A stretch of DNA of 64,000 bases from Streptosporangium subroseum (GTDB lineage Bacteria > Actinomycetota > Actinomycetes > Streptosporangiales > Streptosporangiaceae). Made by a program: the position numbers and the translations under genes. This document shows positions 15,502 through 23,514 of this stretch, one piece after another; within the stretch, counting starts at the first letter, position 1; the number at the start of each line of letters is the position of its first letter. The notes under the pieces are model-generated. The model was not told the origin of the DNA. It saw nothing but the letters and a program-made list of their open reading frames with translations, and did no database searches. Where the stretch lies: the NCBI RefSeq assembly GCF_900188345.1, contig NZ_FZOD01000027.1, positions 1 to 64,000 of the forward strand. Direction: 5' to 3'.

Positions 15502-15879
15502 ATGAAAGCACTACAGCTCGCGAGTGAGTATGCGAACGGTTCCGTAGTGATCACAGTCGCAGGTGAGCTTGATCTCGCCACCAGATCGGACCTGTGCGAC
15601 TACGTCCACCACATTCTCAACATCCACGCCGATACGGTCATCATCGACCTCGCCGGGGTCACCTTCATCGACGCCAGCGGCCTGAGCGCGCTGATCGTTC
15701 TCAGACGCCATGCCCGCGACCTGGGCACGCCGTTGCTGCTGGCGGAGGCGCCACCCGTTGTCCTGAGGCTCATCAAGCTCACCGATCTGGAAGGCTCCTT
15801 CACCGCGATCTCTCGCACGGGAGGACTCCGCGGCACGCGGGCCGAACCCGCACGGATCGGAGCGCCCGTCCAGGCCTGA
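15502..15879 (+). CDS. STAS-domain anti-sigma factor antagonist
   Basis: This 125-aa protein is a second SpoIIAA/RsbV-type anti-anti-sigma factor. It has VVITVAGELDLATRSDL at the N terminus and IIDLAGVTFIDASGLSALIV with the phospho-acceptor Ser after Asp-Ala. The tail of about 25 residues after the domain is Arg/Ala/Pro rich. The ATG has GGGAAGTGGGCG just upstream. It is only distantly similar to the upstream STAS protein, so the pair probably answers to different kinases rather than being a recent duplication. Confidence 0.88.
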   Translation: MKALQLASEYANGSVVITVAGELDLATRSDLCDYVHHILNIHADTVIIDLAGVTFIDASGLSALIVLRRHARDLGTPLLLAEAPPVVLRLIKLTDLEGSFTAISRTGGLRGTRAEPARIGAPVQA

Positions 15880-15963
15880 AGCGTTCCGAAGCGGCCGACG
15901 ACCGTTCATGGACGACGCCGAACGACACGGCTCATGCCCACTGCCGCGCCGGCGCCGACCCGG

Positions 15964-16467
15964 CTACTCCGAGGCGTCTCCCGAGGCGCTCGGCTCCCGC
16001 GGGTCTTCGACGGCGGTCGCGAAGCGCTCCAGCGCGCGGGCGAGCTGGACGAGGTCCAGCCCGTCGAGATGATCGATGATGTGGCGCCGCACGCTGTCCA
16101 GGTGTGTGGGCCAGGCCTGCTCAAGGCGGGCCAGGCCGTCGTCGGTGAGCACCGCGTTCAGTCCGCGGGCGTCCTCCGCGCACTTGACCCGCTTGACGAG
16201 GCCCTGGGCCTCCAACCGGGTGACGACACGCGTCATCCCGCTCAGTGACAGGTCGCCTGCCGCCGCGAGCTCGCTCATCCGCATCCGACGATGAGGGGCC
16301 TCCGAGAGGTGCATCAGCGTCCCGTATTCGCTGAACGGCAGACGCTGCTCACGCATCAGGTCGGCGTCCATCACGCGAGGTATGACCAGTATCACCCGGC
16401 CCAGCGCCCTCACGACCGCTTCTTCGTCCCTGGTGAGGGGCTGCTGTGTTGGTGTCGGAGAAGGCAT
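15964..16467 (-). CDS. MarR-family transcriptional regulator
   Basis: This 167-aa winged-helix protein has LPFSEYGTLMHLSEAP, the recognition region MSELAAAGDLSLSGMTRVVTRLEAQGLVKR, and a wing with AEDARGLNAVLTDDG, the standard MarR order. It should be a dimeric repressor released by a small ligand or oxidant. It diverges from an FMN reductase gene, and a 16-bp inverted repeat sits at 16481-16496 just upstream of its start, so it likely controls itself and that reductase. ATG 16467 is used; a TTG at 16491 inside the operator would add eight residues. No clear ribosome site precedes the ATG. Confidence 0.88.
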   Translation of the reverse strand: MPSPTPTQQPLTRDEEAVVRALGRVILVIPRVMDADLMREQRLPFSEYGTLMHLSEAPHRRMRMSELAAAGDLSLSGMTRVVTRLEAQGLVKRVKCAEDARGLNAVLTDDGLARLEQAWPTHLDSVRRHIIDHLDGLDLVQLARALERFATAVEDPREPSASGDASE

Positions 16468-16480
16468 GGGACCATGATAC

Positions 16481-16496
16481 TTGTTTGACAAAGCAA
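16481..16496. promoter_or_regulatory. Probable MarR operator
   Basis: TTGTTTGACAAAGCAA is a near-perfect 16-bp inverted repeat (14 of 16 positions symmetric) around TTTGACAAA. It lies in the divergent spacer, 14 bp upstream of the MarR start and about 80 bp upstream of the reductase, and is strikingly AT-rich against its surroundings. Confidence 0.65.
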
Positions 16497-16575
16497 ATGT
16501 CAGTCTGATTAATTGCTACGGCAAGCAAGTTCCTCAGCCTGACCCGGTAATCCTGTAAGAGGAGATAGACCAGCA

Positions 16576-17136
16576 ATGACCAAGATCGGCATCATTCTCG
16601 GTAGCACGCGTCCCGGACGTAACGGCGAGGCCGTGGCCAAGTGGGCCTACGAGATCGCCTCACAGCGCACCGACGCGGAGTTCGAGCTTGTCGACCTCCT
16701 CGACTACAAGCTTCCGCACCTCGACGAGGCGATTCCGCCGTCGATGGGCCAGTACACCCAGCCGCACACCCAGGAATGGGCCGCCAAGATCGCGTCCTTC
16801 GACGGCTTCGTGATGGTGACGCCCGAGTACAACCACTCCACGTCCGGTGCGCTGAAGAACGCCATCGACTTCCTGTTCGCCGAATGGAACAACAAGGCCG
16901 TCGGATTCGTCAGCTACGGCTCGGTCGGCGGCGCTCGCGCCGTGGAGCACCTGCGCCTCATCGCGGGCGAGCTGATGATGGCCGACGTGCGCGCCCAGGT
17001 GATGCTGTCGCTGGCCACCGACTTCGAGAACTACAGCGTCTTCAAGCCCGCCGACTTCCACGCCCAGCTGCTGCACACCACCCTGGACCAGGTCGTGGCG
17101 TGGAGCAACGCGCTCGCGCCGCTGCGCGCCAGCTGA
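16576..17136 (+). CDS. NADPH-dependent FMN reductase / quinone reductase family
   Basis: This 186-aa flavodoxin-fold protein should reduce FMN or quinones with NAD(P)H. It shows the phosphate-binding loop GIILGSTRPGRNGEAVAKW, the VMVTPEYNHSTSGALKNAIDFL motif, and FVSYGSVGGARAVEHLR, all hallmarks of this family. GAGGAG lies 9 bases before the ATG. It is divergent from the MarR gene and likely in its regulon, which suggests a role in quinone or electrophile stress. A strong hairpin follows at 17288. Confidence 0.9.
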   Translation: MTKIGIILGSTRPGRNGEAVAKWAYEIASQRTDAEFELVDLLDYKLPHLDEAIPPSMGQYTQPHTQEWAAKIASFDGFVMVTPEYNHSTSGALKNAIDFLFAEWNNKAVGFVSYGSVGGARAVEHLRLIAGELMMADVRAQVMLSLATDFENYSVFKPADFHAQLLHTTLDQVVAWSNALAPLRAS

Positions 17137-17287
17137 CGACCGGAGTCAACGACAGGGCGCGCGGTTCCTTCCACCGCGAGAACCGCCCCGTGGGTCCGCG
17201 GGCTTCGTCGCTGTAGGGGACGGTGAAGCCCGCTCAAGGATCCGAAGAGAGGCCCCGTCGCGTCCGACACGGGCCTCGTCGACCTCG

Positions 17288-17324
17288 CACCCGCATGCCG
17301 CCGGTCACCGGCGGCATGCGGGTG
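17288..17324. terminator. Perfect 17-bp-stem hairpin between convergent genes
   Basis: CACCCGCATGCCGCCGG at 17288-17304 is exactly complementary to 17308-17324 with a TCA loop. It lies between the ends of the FMN reductase and the IclR regulator, so a bidirectional terminator is the simplest reading, although there is no T tract on the plus strand. Confidence 0.75.
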
Positions 17325-17339
17325 TTCGGCTGAGTGGGC

Positions 17340-18095
17340 TCAACCCGCCAGGGCCGCGCTGATCCGCGTGGCGGAGGCGACGAGCGGGACGGCCAGTTCG
17401 GTCAGGCGGCGCTTCGGCCAGCGCACACTCGGTACGGCGATCGCCGCGGCGGCCACCGCCCGGCCCGCGCCGTCACGCACGCAGACTCCCACCGCGCGCA
17501 CGCCCCGCTCGCTCTCCTCGCTGTTGACGGCGTATCCGCGACGCCGGACACCGTCCAGCTCACGACGGAGCGCGGCGAGATCGCCGATGGCCGAGGCCTC
17601 GGTCGACACGCCACGGGGATACAGGGCGCGCAGTTCCTCCTCCGGCAACTCGGCCAGAAGCGCCTTGCCGCCGGAGGTGGCGTGCGCGGGCAGCAGCATC
17701 CCGATCCGGCTGCCCACATGCAACGCCTGCGGCCCCTCGACACCGTCCACGAACCGGACGCCGTTGCCCTGCAGCACCATCAGGTGGACGGTCTCCGCGA
17801 TCAGCCGGCCGAGCTCCCGCAGATGCGGATGGGCCGCCGTGACCAGATCGGGCCGGCTCACCTCCGTCTCCCGGATCGACCGCAGCGCCGGTCCCGGCCG
17901 GTAGATCCTGCGCGCGTCCTGGATCGCGAAGTCATGGAAGACGAGCATCGCCAGCACCCGATGTGCGGTGGACCTGGCCACCGCCAGGTGATCGGCGACA
18001 TCGGCCACCCTGACCTCACCGCGCTCCTGCAGGAATTTGATCGCCACCAGCGCGTTCTCCACCGCCTTGAGCGGATACATCGGCTGATTCTGCAT
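17340..18095 (-). CDS. IclR-family transcriptional regulator of the gentisate operon
   Basis: This 251-aa protein has an N-terminal winged helix (LKAVENALVAIKFL; VADVADHLAVARSTAHRVLAML) and a C-terminal IclR effector domain (LHVGSRIGMLLPAHATSGGKALLAEL; GYAVNSEESERGVRAVGV). Such regulators bind aromatic acids or their breakdown products. It is divergent from the gentisate 1,2-dioxygenase operon and is its probable regulator. ATG 18095 is chosen; a perfect TATAAT lies 6 bases upstream of it with no ribosome site, suggesting a leaderless transcript. Confidence 0.9.
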   Translation of the reverse strand: MQNQPMYPLKAVENALVAIKFLQERGEVRVADVADHLAVARSTAHRVLAMLVFHDFAIQDARRIYRPGPALRSIRETEVSRPDLVTAAHPHLRELGRLIAETVHLMVLQGNGVRFVDGVEGPQALHVGSRIGMLLPAHATSGGKALLAELPEEELRALYPRGVSTEASAIGDLAALRRELDGVRRRGYAVNSEESERGVRAVGVCVRDGAGRAVAAAAIAVPSVRWPKRRLTELAVPLVASATRISAALAG

Positions 18096-18101
18096 CTTGG
18101 A

Positions 18102-18107
18102 ATTATA
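18102..18107 (-). promoter_or_regulatory. -10 box TATAAT for a likely leaderless IclR transcript
   Basis: On the minus strand TATAAT is followed by TCCAAG and then ATG at 18095, so initiation at the usual distance would fall on the A of the start codon. No Shine-Dalgarno sequence is present. A matching -35 is not obvious. Confidence 0.5.
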
Positions 18108-18200
18108 GCGATGCAAAGTTCCGCACTGAGATCGGTATGTGTACGGTCAAAACGCCGGAACGGGCCGCGTCCAGACCGATTTGACCTAATAGGAGACACT

Positions 18201-19283
18201 GTGACGACCCTTGAACAAGATCAGACGGCACTGGACGAGCTCTACAGCGACTTCTCCGCCGCCAACCTCATCCCCCTGTGGACCACGCGCAGCGACCTGA
18301 TGCCGCTCAGCCCCCGTCCCGCCGCCGTCCCGTACGTGTGGCGCTGGTCGGAGCTGTATCCGCTCGCGCAGCGTTCAGGTGATCTTGTGCCGGTGGGACG
18401 TGGAGGCGAGCGCCGGGCCATCGCCCTGGCCAACCCGGGGCTCCCCGGCCGGCCCTACGCGACCCCCACCCTCTGGGCCGCCATCCAGTATCTCGGCCCG
18501 CGCGAAACCGCTCCCTCACATCATCACACCCAGACCGCGTTCCGGTTCGTCATCGACGGCGAGGGGGTCTGGACCAACGTCGAGGGAGACCCGGTGGCGA
18601 TGCGCCGGGGCGACCTGCTGCTCACCCCGAGCTGGGCGTTCCACGAGCACCAGAACACCTCCGACCGGCCGATGGCCTGGATCGACGGACTGGACATCCC
18701 CCTCGTCCAGCAGCTCGACGCCGGGTTCTTCGAGTTCGGGCCCGACAAGCCGGGCACCACGGCGACCCCGGACCGATCCCGCAACGAACGGCTCTGGGGT
18801 CATCCCGGGCTCCGTCCGATCGGCGCGGCGGACCAGCCCAGCTCGCCCCTGATGGCGTACCGCTGGGCGCACACCGACGCGGCGCTGACCGCGCAGCTCG
18901 AACTGGCCGACGAGGGATACCCGACGACGCTCGAACCCGGCCACGCCGGGGTGCGCTACAGCAACCCGACCACCGGCGGGGACGCCCTGGTGACCATGCG
19001 CACCGAGTTCCACCGGCTGCGGGCGGGCGTCCGCACCGCGCCGCGGCGGATCGTCGGCTCGGCCGTCTGGCAGGTGTTCGACGGCGAGGCGACCGTCACC
19101 CTGGGCGAGGATCGGTTCACCGTGAAAAAGGGTGACCTGTTCGCCGTGCCGTCCTGGTGCGAGCACTCCATCGAGGCCTCCACGCAGGCGGACCTCTTCC
19201 GGTTCAGCGACGAACCGGTGTATGACGCGCTCGGCCTCACCAGGCTGGCCCAGCAGGCGGTCGAAGGGCGGGAGGTCCGATGA
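18201..19283 (+). CDS. Gentisate 1,2-dioxygenase (bicupin)
   Basis: This 360-aa enzyme opens the ring of gentisate with O2 to give maleylpyruvate. Two cupin domains are visible: the N-terminal one carries the iron ligands in APSHHHTQTAFRFVIDGEG with a following SWAFHEHQN His, and the C-terminal one has VWQVFDGEATVTLG and PSWCEHSIEAS. GTG 18201 has AGGAG 6 bases upstream. Its stop overlaps the hydrolase start by 4 bp (ATGA). Its place with a fumarylpyruvate hydrolase and maleylpyruvate isomerase fixes gentisate as the substrate; 1-hydroxy-2-naphthoate or salicylate dioxygenases are alternatives from the same family. Confidence 0.9.
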   Translation: MTTLEQDQTALDELYSDFSAANLIPLWTTRSDLMPLSPRPAAVPYVWRWSELYPLAQRSGDLVPVGRGGERRAIALANPGLPGRPYATPTLWAAIQYLGPRETAPSHHHTQTAFRFVIDGEGVWTNVEGDPVAMRRGDLLLTPSWAFHEHQNTSDRPMAWIDGLDIPLVQQLDAGFFEFGPDKPGTTATPDRSRNERLWGHPGLRPIGAADQPSSPLMAYRWAHTDAALTAQLELADEGYPTTLEPGHAGVRYSNPTTGGDALVTMRTEFHRLRAGVRTAPRRIVGSAVWQVFDGEATVTLGEDRFTVKKGDLFAVPSWCEHSIEASTQADLFRFSDEPVYDALGLTRLAQQAVEGREVR

Positions 19284-20125
19284 GGCTCGCCACCATCCGC
19301 GTCGGCGACACGACGCGCGCGGTGCGTCTCGACGACGACGCCGCGATCGAGCTTGGCGCGGCCGACCTGGTCGAGGTGCTCCGGCGGCCCGACTGGCGTA
19401 CCTCGGCGCGTGAGGCCGACGGTCCCTCGCATCCGCTCGACACGCTGGACTACGCCCCGCTCGTGCTCGCGCCGGAGAAGATCTTCTGCGTCGGGCTCAA
19501 CTATCGCAGTCACATCCTGGAGATGGGCCGCACGCTCCCCGAGCATCCGACGCTCTTCGCGAAGTTCAGCCGGGCGCTGATCGGCGCGTACGACGACATC
19601 GTGCTTCCGGCGGCCTCGCAGGAGATGGACTGGGAGGCCGAGCTGGCCGTGGTGATCGGGGCACCGGTCAGGAACGCGAGCCCCGACGAGGCGCGGGCCG
19701 CGATCGGCGGCTACACGGTGCTCAACGACGTGACCGCCCGCGACTGGCAGTACCGCACCCTGCAGTGGCTGCAGGGCAAGACGTTCGAGGCGACCACCCC
19801 GATCGGGCCCTGGCTGGTCACCGACGACGCCGGCGACACCGACGGCGGGGCCTCGGCCGGAGGCGCCGAGCTGTCCTGCGAGCTCGACGGCGAGACGGTG
19901 CAGCGAGCAGACATCGGCGACCTCGTCTTCGGTCCGGCCGAGCTGGTCTCCTACATCTCGCAGATCGTCACCCTGATGCCCGGCGACGTGATCGCCACCG
20001 GGACCCCCGGCGGGGTCGGGCACGCCCGCGAACCCGCGCGCTACCTGGCCGACGGCTCGGTGCTCACCACTCGGATCGCCGGGATCGGGGAGTGCCGCAA
20101 CATCTGCCGGCAGGAGGTGCGATGA
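19280..20125 (+). CDS. Fumarylpyruvate hydrolase (FAH family)
   Basis: This 281-aa enzyme should split fumarylpyruvate into fumarate and pyruvate, the last step of the gentisate route. FAH-fold motifs are KIFCVGLNYRSH, PTLFAKFSRALIG, and the metal-binding acidic cluster MDWEAELAVVIG, then GYTVLNDVTARDWQ, and MPGDVIATGTPGGVG near the C terminus. It is translationally coupled at both ends (ATGA overlaps with the dioxygenase and with the isomerase). A homologous FAH-family protein for a sugar acid lies at 29955. Confidence 0.9.
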   Translation: MRLATIRVGDTTRAVRLDDDAAIELGAADLVEVLRRPDWRTSAREADGPSHPLDTLDYAPLVLAPEKIFCVGLNYRSHILEMGRTLPEHPTLFAKFSRALIGAYDDIVLPAASQEMDWEAELAVVIGAPVRNASPDEARAAIGGYTVLNDVTARDWQYRTLQWLQGKTFEATTPIGPWLVTDDAGDTDGGASAGGAELSCELDGETVQRADIGDLVFGPAELVSYISQIVTLMPGDVIATGTPGGVGHAREPARYLADGSVLTTRIAGIGECRNICRQEVR

Positions 20126-20838
20126 CAGCCGTGGCCCCCCTGGTCGCATGGGTCCGCGAGGGCACCGAGCTCTTCGAGCGGACCATGGCGGGGATCGGCG
20201 ACGAGGATCTGGACGCGGCCTCCGCGCTGCCGGGCTGGCGGCGCGCCCACGTCGCCGCCCACGTGGCGAGCAACGCGGACGCCCTGGTCAACCTGCTGAC
20301 CTGGGCCCGCACCGGGGTGCCGACGCCGATGTACGCCTCGCCCGAGCAGCGCGCGGACGACATCGAGAAGGGTGCCGGGCTGCCCGCCGGCGAGCTGCGC
20401 GAGAAGCTGGCCGCCGCGAACGCCCGGCTCGGCCGGGCGCTTGCGGAGATGCCCGAGGATGCCTGGGACGCTCAGGTGCGGACCGCCCGCGGCCGTACCG
20501 TCCCCGCCTCCCAGGTGCCCTGGATGCGGGCCCGGGAGGTGTGGGTGCACGCGGTCGATCTCCTCGCGGGCGCCGGTTTCACCGATTTTCCCGCGCCCCT
20601 TCTCACCGCGCTGATCGACGACGCCGCGCCCGGGTTCTCCGGGCGCCCGGACCTGCCCCGCGTGGCCCTTGAGGCGACCGACGCGGAGGTGCGCCGGGAG
20701 ATCGGCACCTCCGGCGACGCCCCCGTGGTGATCTCCGGGAGGCTGGCGGACCTCACCGCCTACCTGCTCGGACGGCCCGTCCCCGGCCGGCTCGAAAGCG
20801 TCGCGGAAGGACCGCCGCCCCTGCCGGGCTGGCTCTGA
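20122..20838 (+). CDS. Mycothiol-dependent maleylpyruvate isomerase
   Basis: This 238-aa DinB-fold enzyme converts maleylpyruvate to fumarylpyruvate using mycothiol as cofactor. It has the MDMPI N-terminal helical bundle with LPGWRRAHVAAHVASNADALVNLL, including the conserved His residues for metal binding, and VPWMRAREVWVHAVDL with the third His. The C-terminal domain has the VVISGRLADLTAYLLGR element of SCP2-like folds. The ATG overlaps the upstream TGA and AGGAGG precedes it. Mycothiol dependence ties the pathway to actinobacteria. Confidence 0.92.
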   Translation: MTAVAPLVAWVREGTELFERTMAGIGDEDLDAASALPGWRRAHVAAHVASNADALVNLLTWARTGVPTPMYASPEQRADDIEKGAGLPAGELREKLAAANARLGRALAEMPEDAWDAQVRTARGRTVPASQVPWMRAREVWVHAVDLLAGAGFTDFPAPLLTALIDDAAPGFSGRPDLPRVALEATDAEVRREIGTSGDAPVVISGRLADLTAYLLGRPVPGRLESVAEGPPPLPGWL

Positions 20839-21045
20839 TCCACAGCGGGATGAGCGTCGCCGAGTCGGCCGATCCAAGGGCGTACGGTGGAGGTGAGGCC
20901 GACATGCGTTCCGCGGAGCAGAAAAAATATCGCGGATATATCCGCATGGCGCGATGCGTACGGCGCTCGGCTGAGCGCCGTGCGGCCGGGGTCGGCCCGT
21001 CCCGCCGTCTGGCGGCGAGGACCGCGCAGAAGCCGAGGAGTCTTC

Positions 21046-22317
21046 ATGCCGCGACGTTCCTTTCCACACCCTTCGATCGAGGATGAGGTCCTGATCGTCG
21101 GCGCCGGCATCGCCGGTCTGGTGCTCGCACTCGAACTGCACGACGCCGGAATCGGCTGCCGCGTCTACGAGGCCGTACCCGAGATCGGTGCGGTCGGGGT
21201 GGGCATCAACCTGCTGCCGCACGCCACGCGGGTCCTCCACCGGCTCGGCCTCGCCGACGAGCTCGGCAGGGCCGGCATCCTCACCGAGGAGTCGGTGTTC
21301 TTCAACCGGTTCGGCCAGCTCATCTATCGCGAGCCCTCGGGCCGGCAGGCCGGCTACGAGTATCCGCAGTACTCCATCCACCGTGGAGATCTGCACGACG
21401 TCCTGCTGGGGGCGGTGCGGGAACGGCTCGGGGAGGGCGCGGTGCTGCTGGACCGCCGATGCGTCCGCGTCGAGCAGGACGAGAACGCCGCGACCGCCTA
21501 CTTCCGCTCCAGCGGCGACGACACCGAACTACCCGCCGTCCGCGCCCGGATGGTGATCGCCTGCGACGGGATCCACTCCGCGATCCGCAAGCAGCTCCAT
21601 CCGGGCGAGGGAGAACCCCGCTACTCCGGCATCAACATGTGGCGGGGTGTGACCCGAGGCCGGCCCTTCCTGTCCGGCGCGAGCATGGTGCGGGCCGGCT
21701 GGATCGACCAGGGCAAGCTCGTCGCCTACCCCATCAGGAACTTCGCCGACGGCACCCAGCTCCTCAACTGGGTGGCCGAGATCAGGACGCCCGCCGACGA
21801 ACAGCGCGACTGGACCCGTCGGGGCCGCCTGGAGGACTTCATCGGGGCGTTCGAGGACTGGCATTTCGACTGGCTGGACGTACCCGCGATGATGCGCGCC
21901 TCGGAGACCGTCCTCGAGTATCCGATGGTCGACCAGGACCCGCTGGACCGGTGGACCTTCGGCCGGGTGACGCTGCTGGGCGACGCCGCACACCCGATGG
22001 TGCCGCGCGGCTCCAACGGAGCCGGGCAGGCGATCCTCGACGCGCGGGCGCTCCGCCGCCATCTGACGGACTCGCCGGACGCGGTGACGGCGCTTCGCGC
22101 CTACGAGGCGGAACGGCTTCCGGCGACGACCCGGGTCGTGCTGGCCAACCGGAGCACGCCGCCCGACCTCATCATTCACGAGGTGTGGCAGCGAACCGGC
22201 GACCGGCCGTTCACGGCGATCGAGGATGTGATCAAGATCGAGGAGCTGGCGCGGATCTCCCAGCGGTACAAGGAGGTGGCCGGTTACTCGACCGAGGCCC
22301 TGGCCTCCGGCGGCTGA
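21046..22317 (+). CDS. FAD-dependent aromatic-ring monooxygenase, 3-hydroxybenzoate 6-hydroxylase-like
   Basis: This 423-aa flavoprotein should hydroxylate a phenolic acid; with gentisate genes upstream, 3-hydroxybenzoate to gentisate is most likely (salicylate 5-hydroxylation is another route). It has the GxGxxG dinucleotide loop VLIVGAGIAGLVLALEL, VGVGINLLPHATRVLHRLG, the RMVIACDGIHSAIRKQL DG motif, and VTLLGDAAHPMVPRGSNGAGQAILD for the second FAD site. ATG 21046 is selected because GAGGAG lies 5 bases upstream; frames open further upstream lack similarity to the family. A 207-bp gap after the isomerase could carry its own promoter. Confidence 0.88.
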   Translation: MPRRSFPHPSIEDEVLIVGAGIAGLVLALELHDAGIGCRVYEAVPEIGAVGVGINLLPHATRVLHRLGLADELGRAGILTEESVFFNRFGQLIYREPSGRQAGYEYPQYSIHRGDLHDVLLGAVRERLGEGAVLLDRRCVRVEQDENAATAYFRSSGDDTELPAVRARMVIACDGIHSAIRKQLHPGEGEPRYSGINMWRGVTRGRPFLSGASMVRAGWIDQGKLVAYPIRNFADGTQLLNWVAEIRTPADEQRDWTRRGRLEDFIGAFEDWHFDWLDVPAMMRASETVLEYPMVDQDPLDRWTFGRVTLLGDAAHPMVPRGSNGAGQAILDARALRRHLTDSPDAVTALRAYEAERLPATTRVVLANRSTPPDLIIHEVWQRTGDRPFTAIEDVIKIEELARISQRYKEVAGYSTEALASGG

Positions 22318-22332
22318 CCGGCCGGGCCGGGA

Positions 22333-22707
22333 TTATGCCGGTGACATCACCTCGTACAGGTTGCGGAAGGCGTCGGCGAAGAACAGGCCGCGCGGGCAGA
22401 GGGGGTGGTCGATCCGCCCGTTGTCGGGGTGGGCGGGGTCGCTGCCGTAGGGCACACCCGCCGCACGGAGGCGGGCCAGGATCTGGTCGAAGGTGGCCGG
22501 ATCCACGTCGAAGGCCAGGTGATGTCCTTCGGGCTCGGCCACGGTCATGAAGTCGAGGGTCAGCTGCTCGTTCACGCGCACGGGGGCGAAGTGACCGGTT
22601 CGACCGGCGGGCGGCAACTGCTCCAGTCCCATGATCGAGGCGAAGAACCGGGCCGCTTCACGGTGGTCGGCGGCGGGGACGATGGTGTGGTTCAGTGTGA
22701 TGGTCAT
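22333..22707 (-). CDS. VOC (glyoxalase/bleomycin resistance) family protein
   Basis: This 124-aa single-domain vicinal oxygen chelate protein starts with ITLNHTIVPAADHREAARFF and has a central HHLAFDVDPATFDQIL and a C-terminal FADAFRNLYEVMSP with the metal-binding Glu. Its specific role, such as lyase, dioxygenase or binding protein, cannot be told. The start overlaps the TetR stop by 4 bp (ATGA), so it is in an operon with that regulator. Confidence 0.85.
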   Translation of the reverse strand: MTITLNHTIVPAADHREAARFFASIMGLEQLPPAGRTGHFAPVRVNEQLTLDFMTVAEPEGHHLAFDVDPATFDQILARLRAAGVPYGSDPAHPDNGRIDHPLCPRGLFFADAFRNLYEVMSPA

Positions 22708-23327
22708 CGCGGGATCCCGGGGTCGTTGAGGGCGCCGTGCAGAAGGACGTCGACGAGCTCCTGCGGGGTCAGCTCCGGGTCGCCGTCGCCCGCGGGCCGG
22801 CGGCGCTGGGTGAAGAGCATTCCCAGGAAGATCGAGGAGACCTTCTCCGGATCCAGGCGCAGGGCGGCCCGGTCGGGTTCGATCAGCTCGGTCACGCCGT
22901 CGCGCAGCGCGTTCATCGAGGCCTCCCGGTTGCCCTGCGTCGGCTGCTCCCCGGTGGGCTGACGGCGGTGGCCGGAGGCGTGCAGGTTCCCGATCACCAT
23001 GCCTATGCGCTCCAGGTGTGCCCGCATGGCCTCGGCCGCCTCGGCCAGCCGTACCTCGAGCGGTTCGTCGAGGGGGATGGAGGCCAGTTCGTTCAGCACG
23101 TGGCCGGGGCTCAGCGCCTCGGCCATGCAGGCGGCGAGCACCTCCTCCTTGTCAGTGAAGGCCCGGAAGATGGTGGCCTCGCCGATGCCCGCGGCTCGCG
23201 CGATCTGACTCGTGGTGATCGCGGCGCCGTACTCGGCGACCAGCGGCAGCGCCGCCGCCACGATCATCGCTCTGCGCTGTTCGGCGCTCATTCCCGGCGC
23301 TCGCCGCCGGGTCGGTGCGTTTGTCAT
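22704..23327 (-). CDS. TetR-family transcriptional repressor
   Basis: This 207-aa repressor has an N-terminal helix-turn-helix: RRAMIVAAALPLVAEYGAAITTSQIARAAGIGEATIFRAF, followed by a helical ligand-binding domain. A C-terminal TPQELVDVLLHGAL segment is typical of this subgroup. ATG 23327 is preferred; the frame is open upstream through the operators at 23341-23384, which argues against a longer protein. It likely represses its own operon with the VOC gene and the divergent VOC gene at 23515. Confidence 0.9.
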   Translation of the reverse strand: MTNAPTRRRAPGMSAEQRRAMIVAAALPLVAEYGAAITTSQIARAAGIGEATIFRAFTDKEEVLAACMAEALSPGHVLNELASIPLDEPLEVRLAEAAEAMRAHLERIGMVIGNLHASGHRRQPTGEQPTQGNREASMNALRDGVTELIEPDRAALRLDPEKVSSIFLGMLFTQRRRPAGDGDPELTPQELVDVLLHGALNDPGIPR

Positions 23328-23340
23328 GCCCTCAGAGTAC

Positions 23341-23358
23341 GGAGTGAGCACTCACTCC
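23341..23358. promoter_or_regulatory. TetR operator 1
   Basis: GGAGTGAGCACTCACTCC consists of two complementary 8-bp arms around CA; the symmetry extends to ACGGAGTGAG / CTCACTCCGT (23339-23360). It lies 13 bp upstream of the TetR start. Confidence 0.85.
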
Positions 23359-23366
23359 GTCAATAA

Positions 23367-23384
23367 GGAGTGAGTGCTCACTCC
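23367..23384. promoter_or_regulatory. TetR operator 2
   Basis: GGAGTGAGTGCTCACTCC is the exact reverse complement of operator 1. Centres are 26 bp apart, so two dimers could bind side by side in the divergent spacer. Confidence 0.85.
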
Positions 23385-23514
23385 GTACTTCTCGTGACAG
23401 CTTCGGTGATCCGGGAATCTTCTGAAAAATCAGTCGACTATGTCGATCCGAGCCCTCTCAGGTTCGCACCTCAGTAGAAAAGGAACTCATCGATCGCACG
23501 AAAGGACCTCCGCC

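Noticed and set aside
15146..15505. A 119-aa frame between the STAS genes
   Set aside because: No recognisable motif, a poor start, and overlap with the start of the second STAS gene. It is likely chance.
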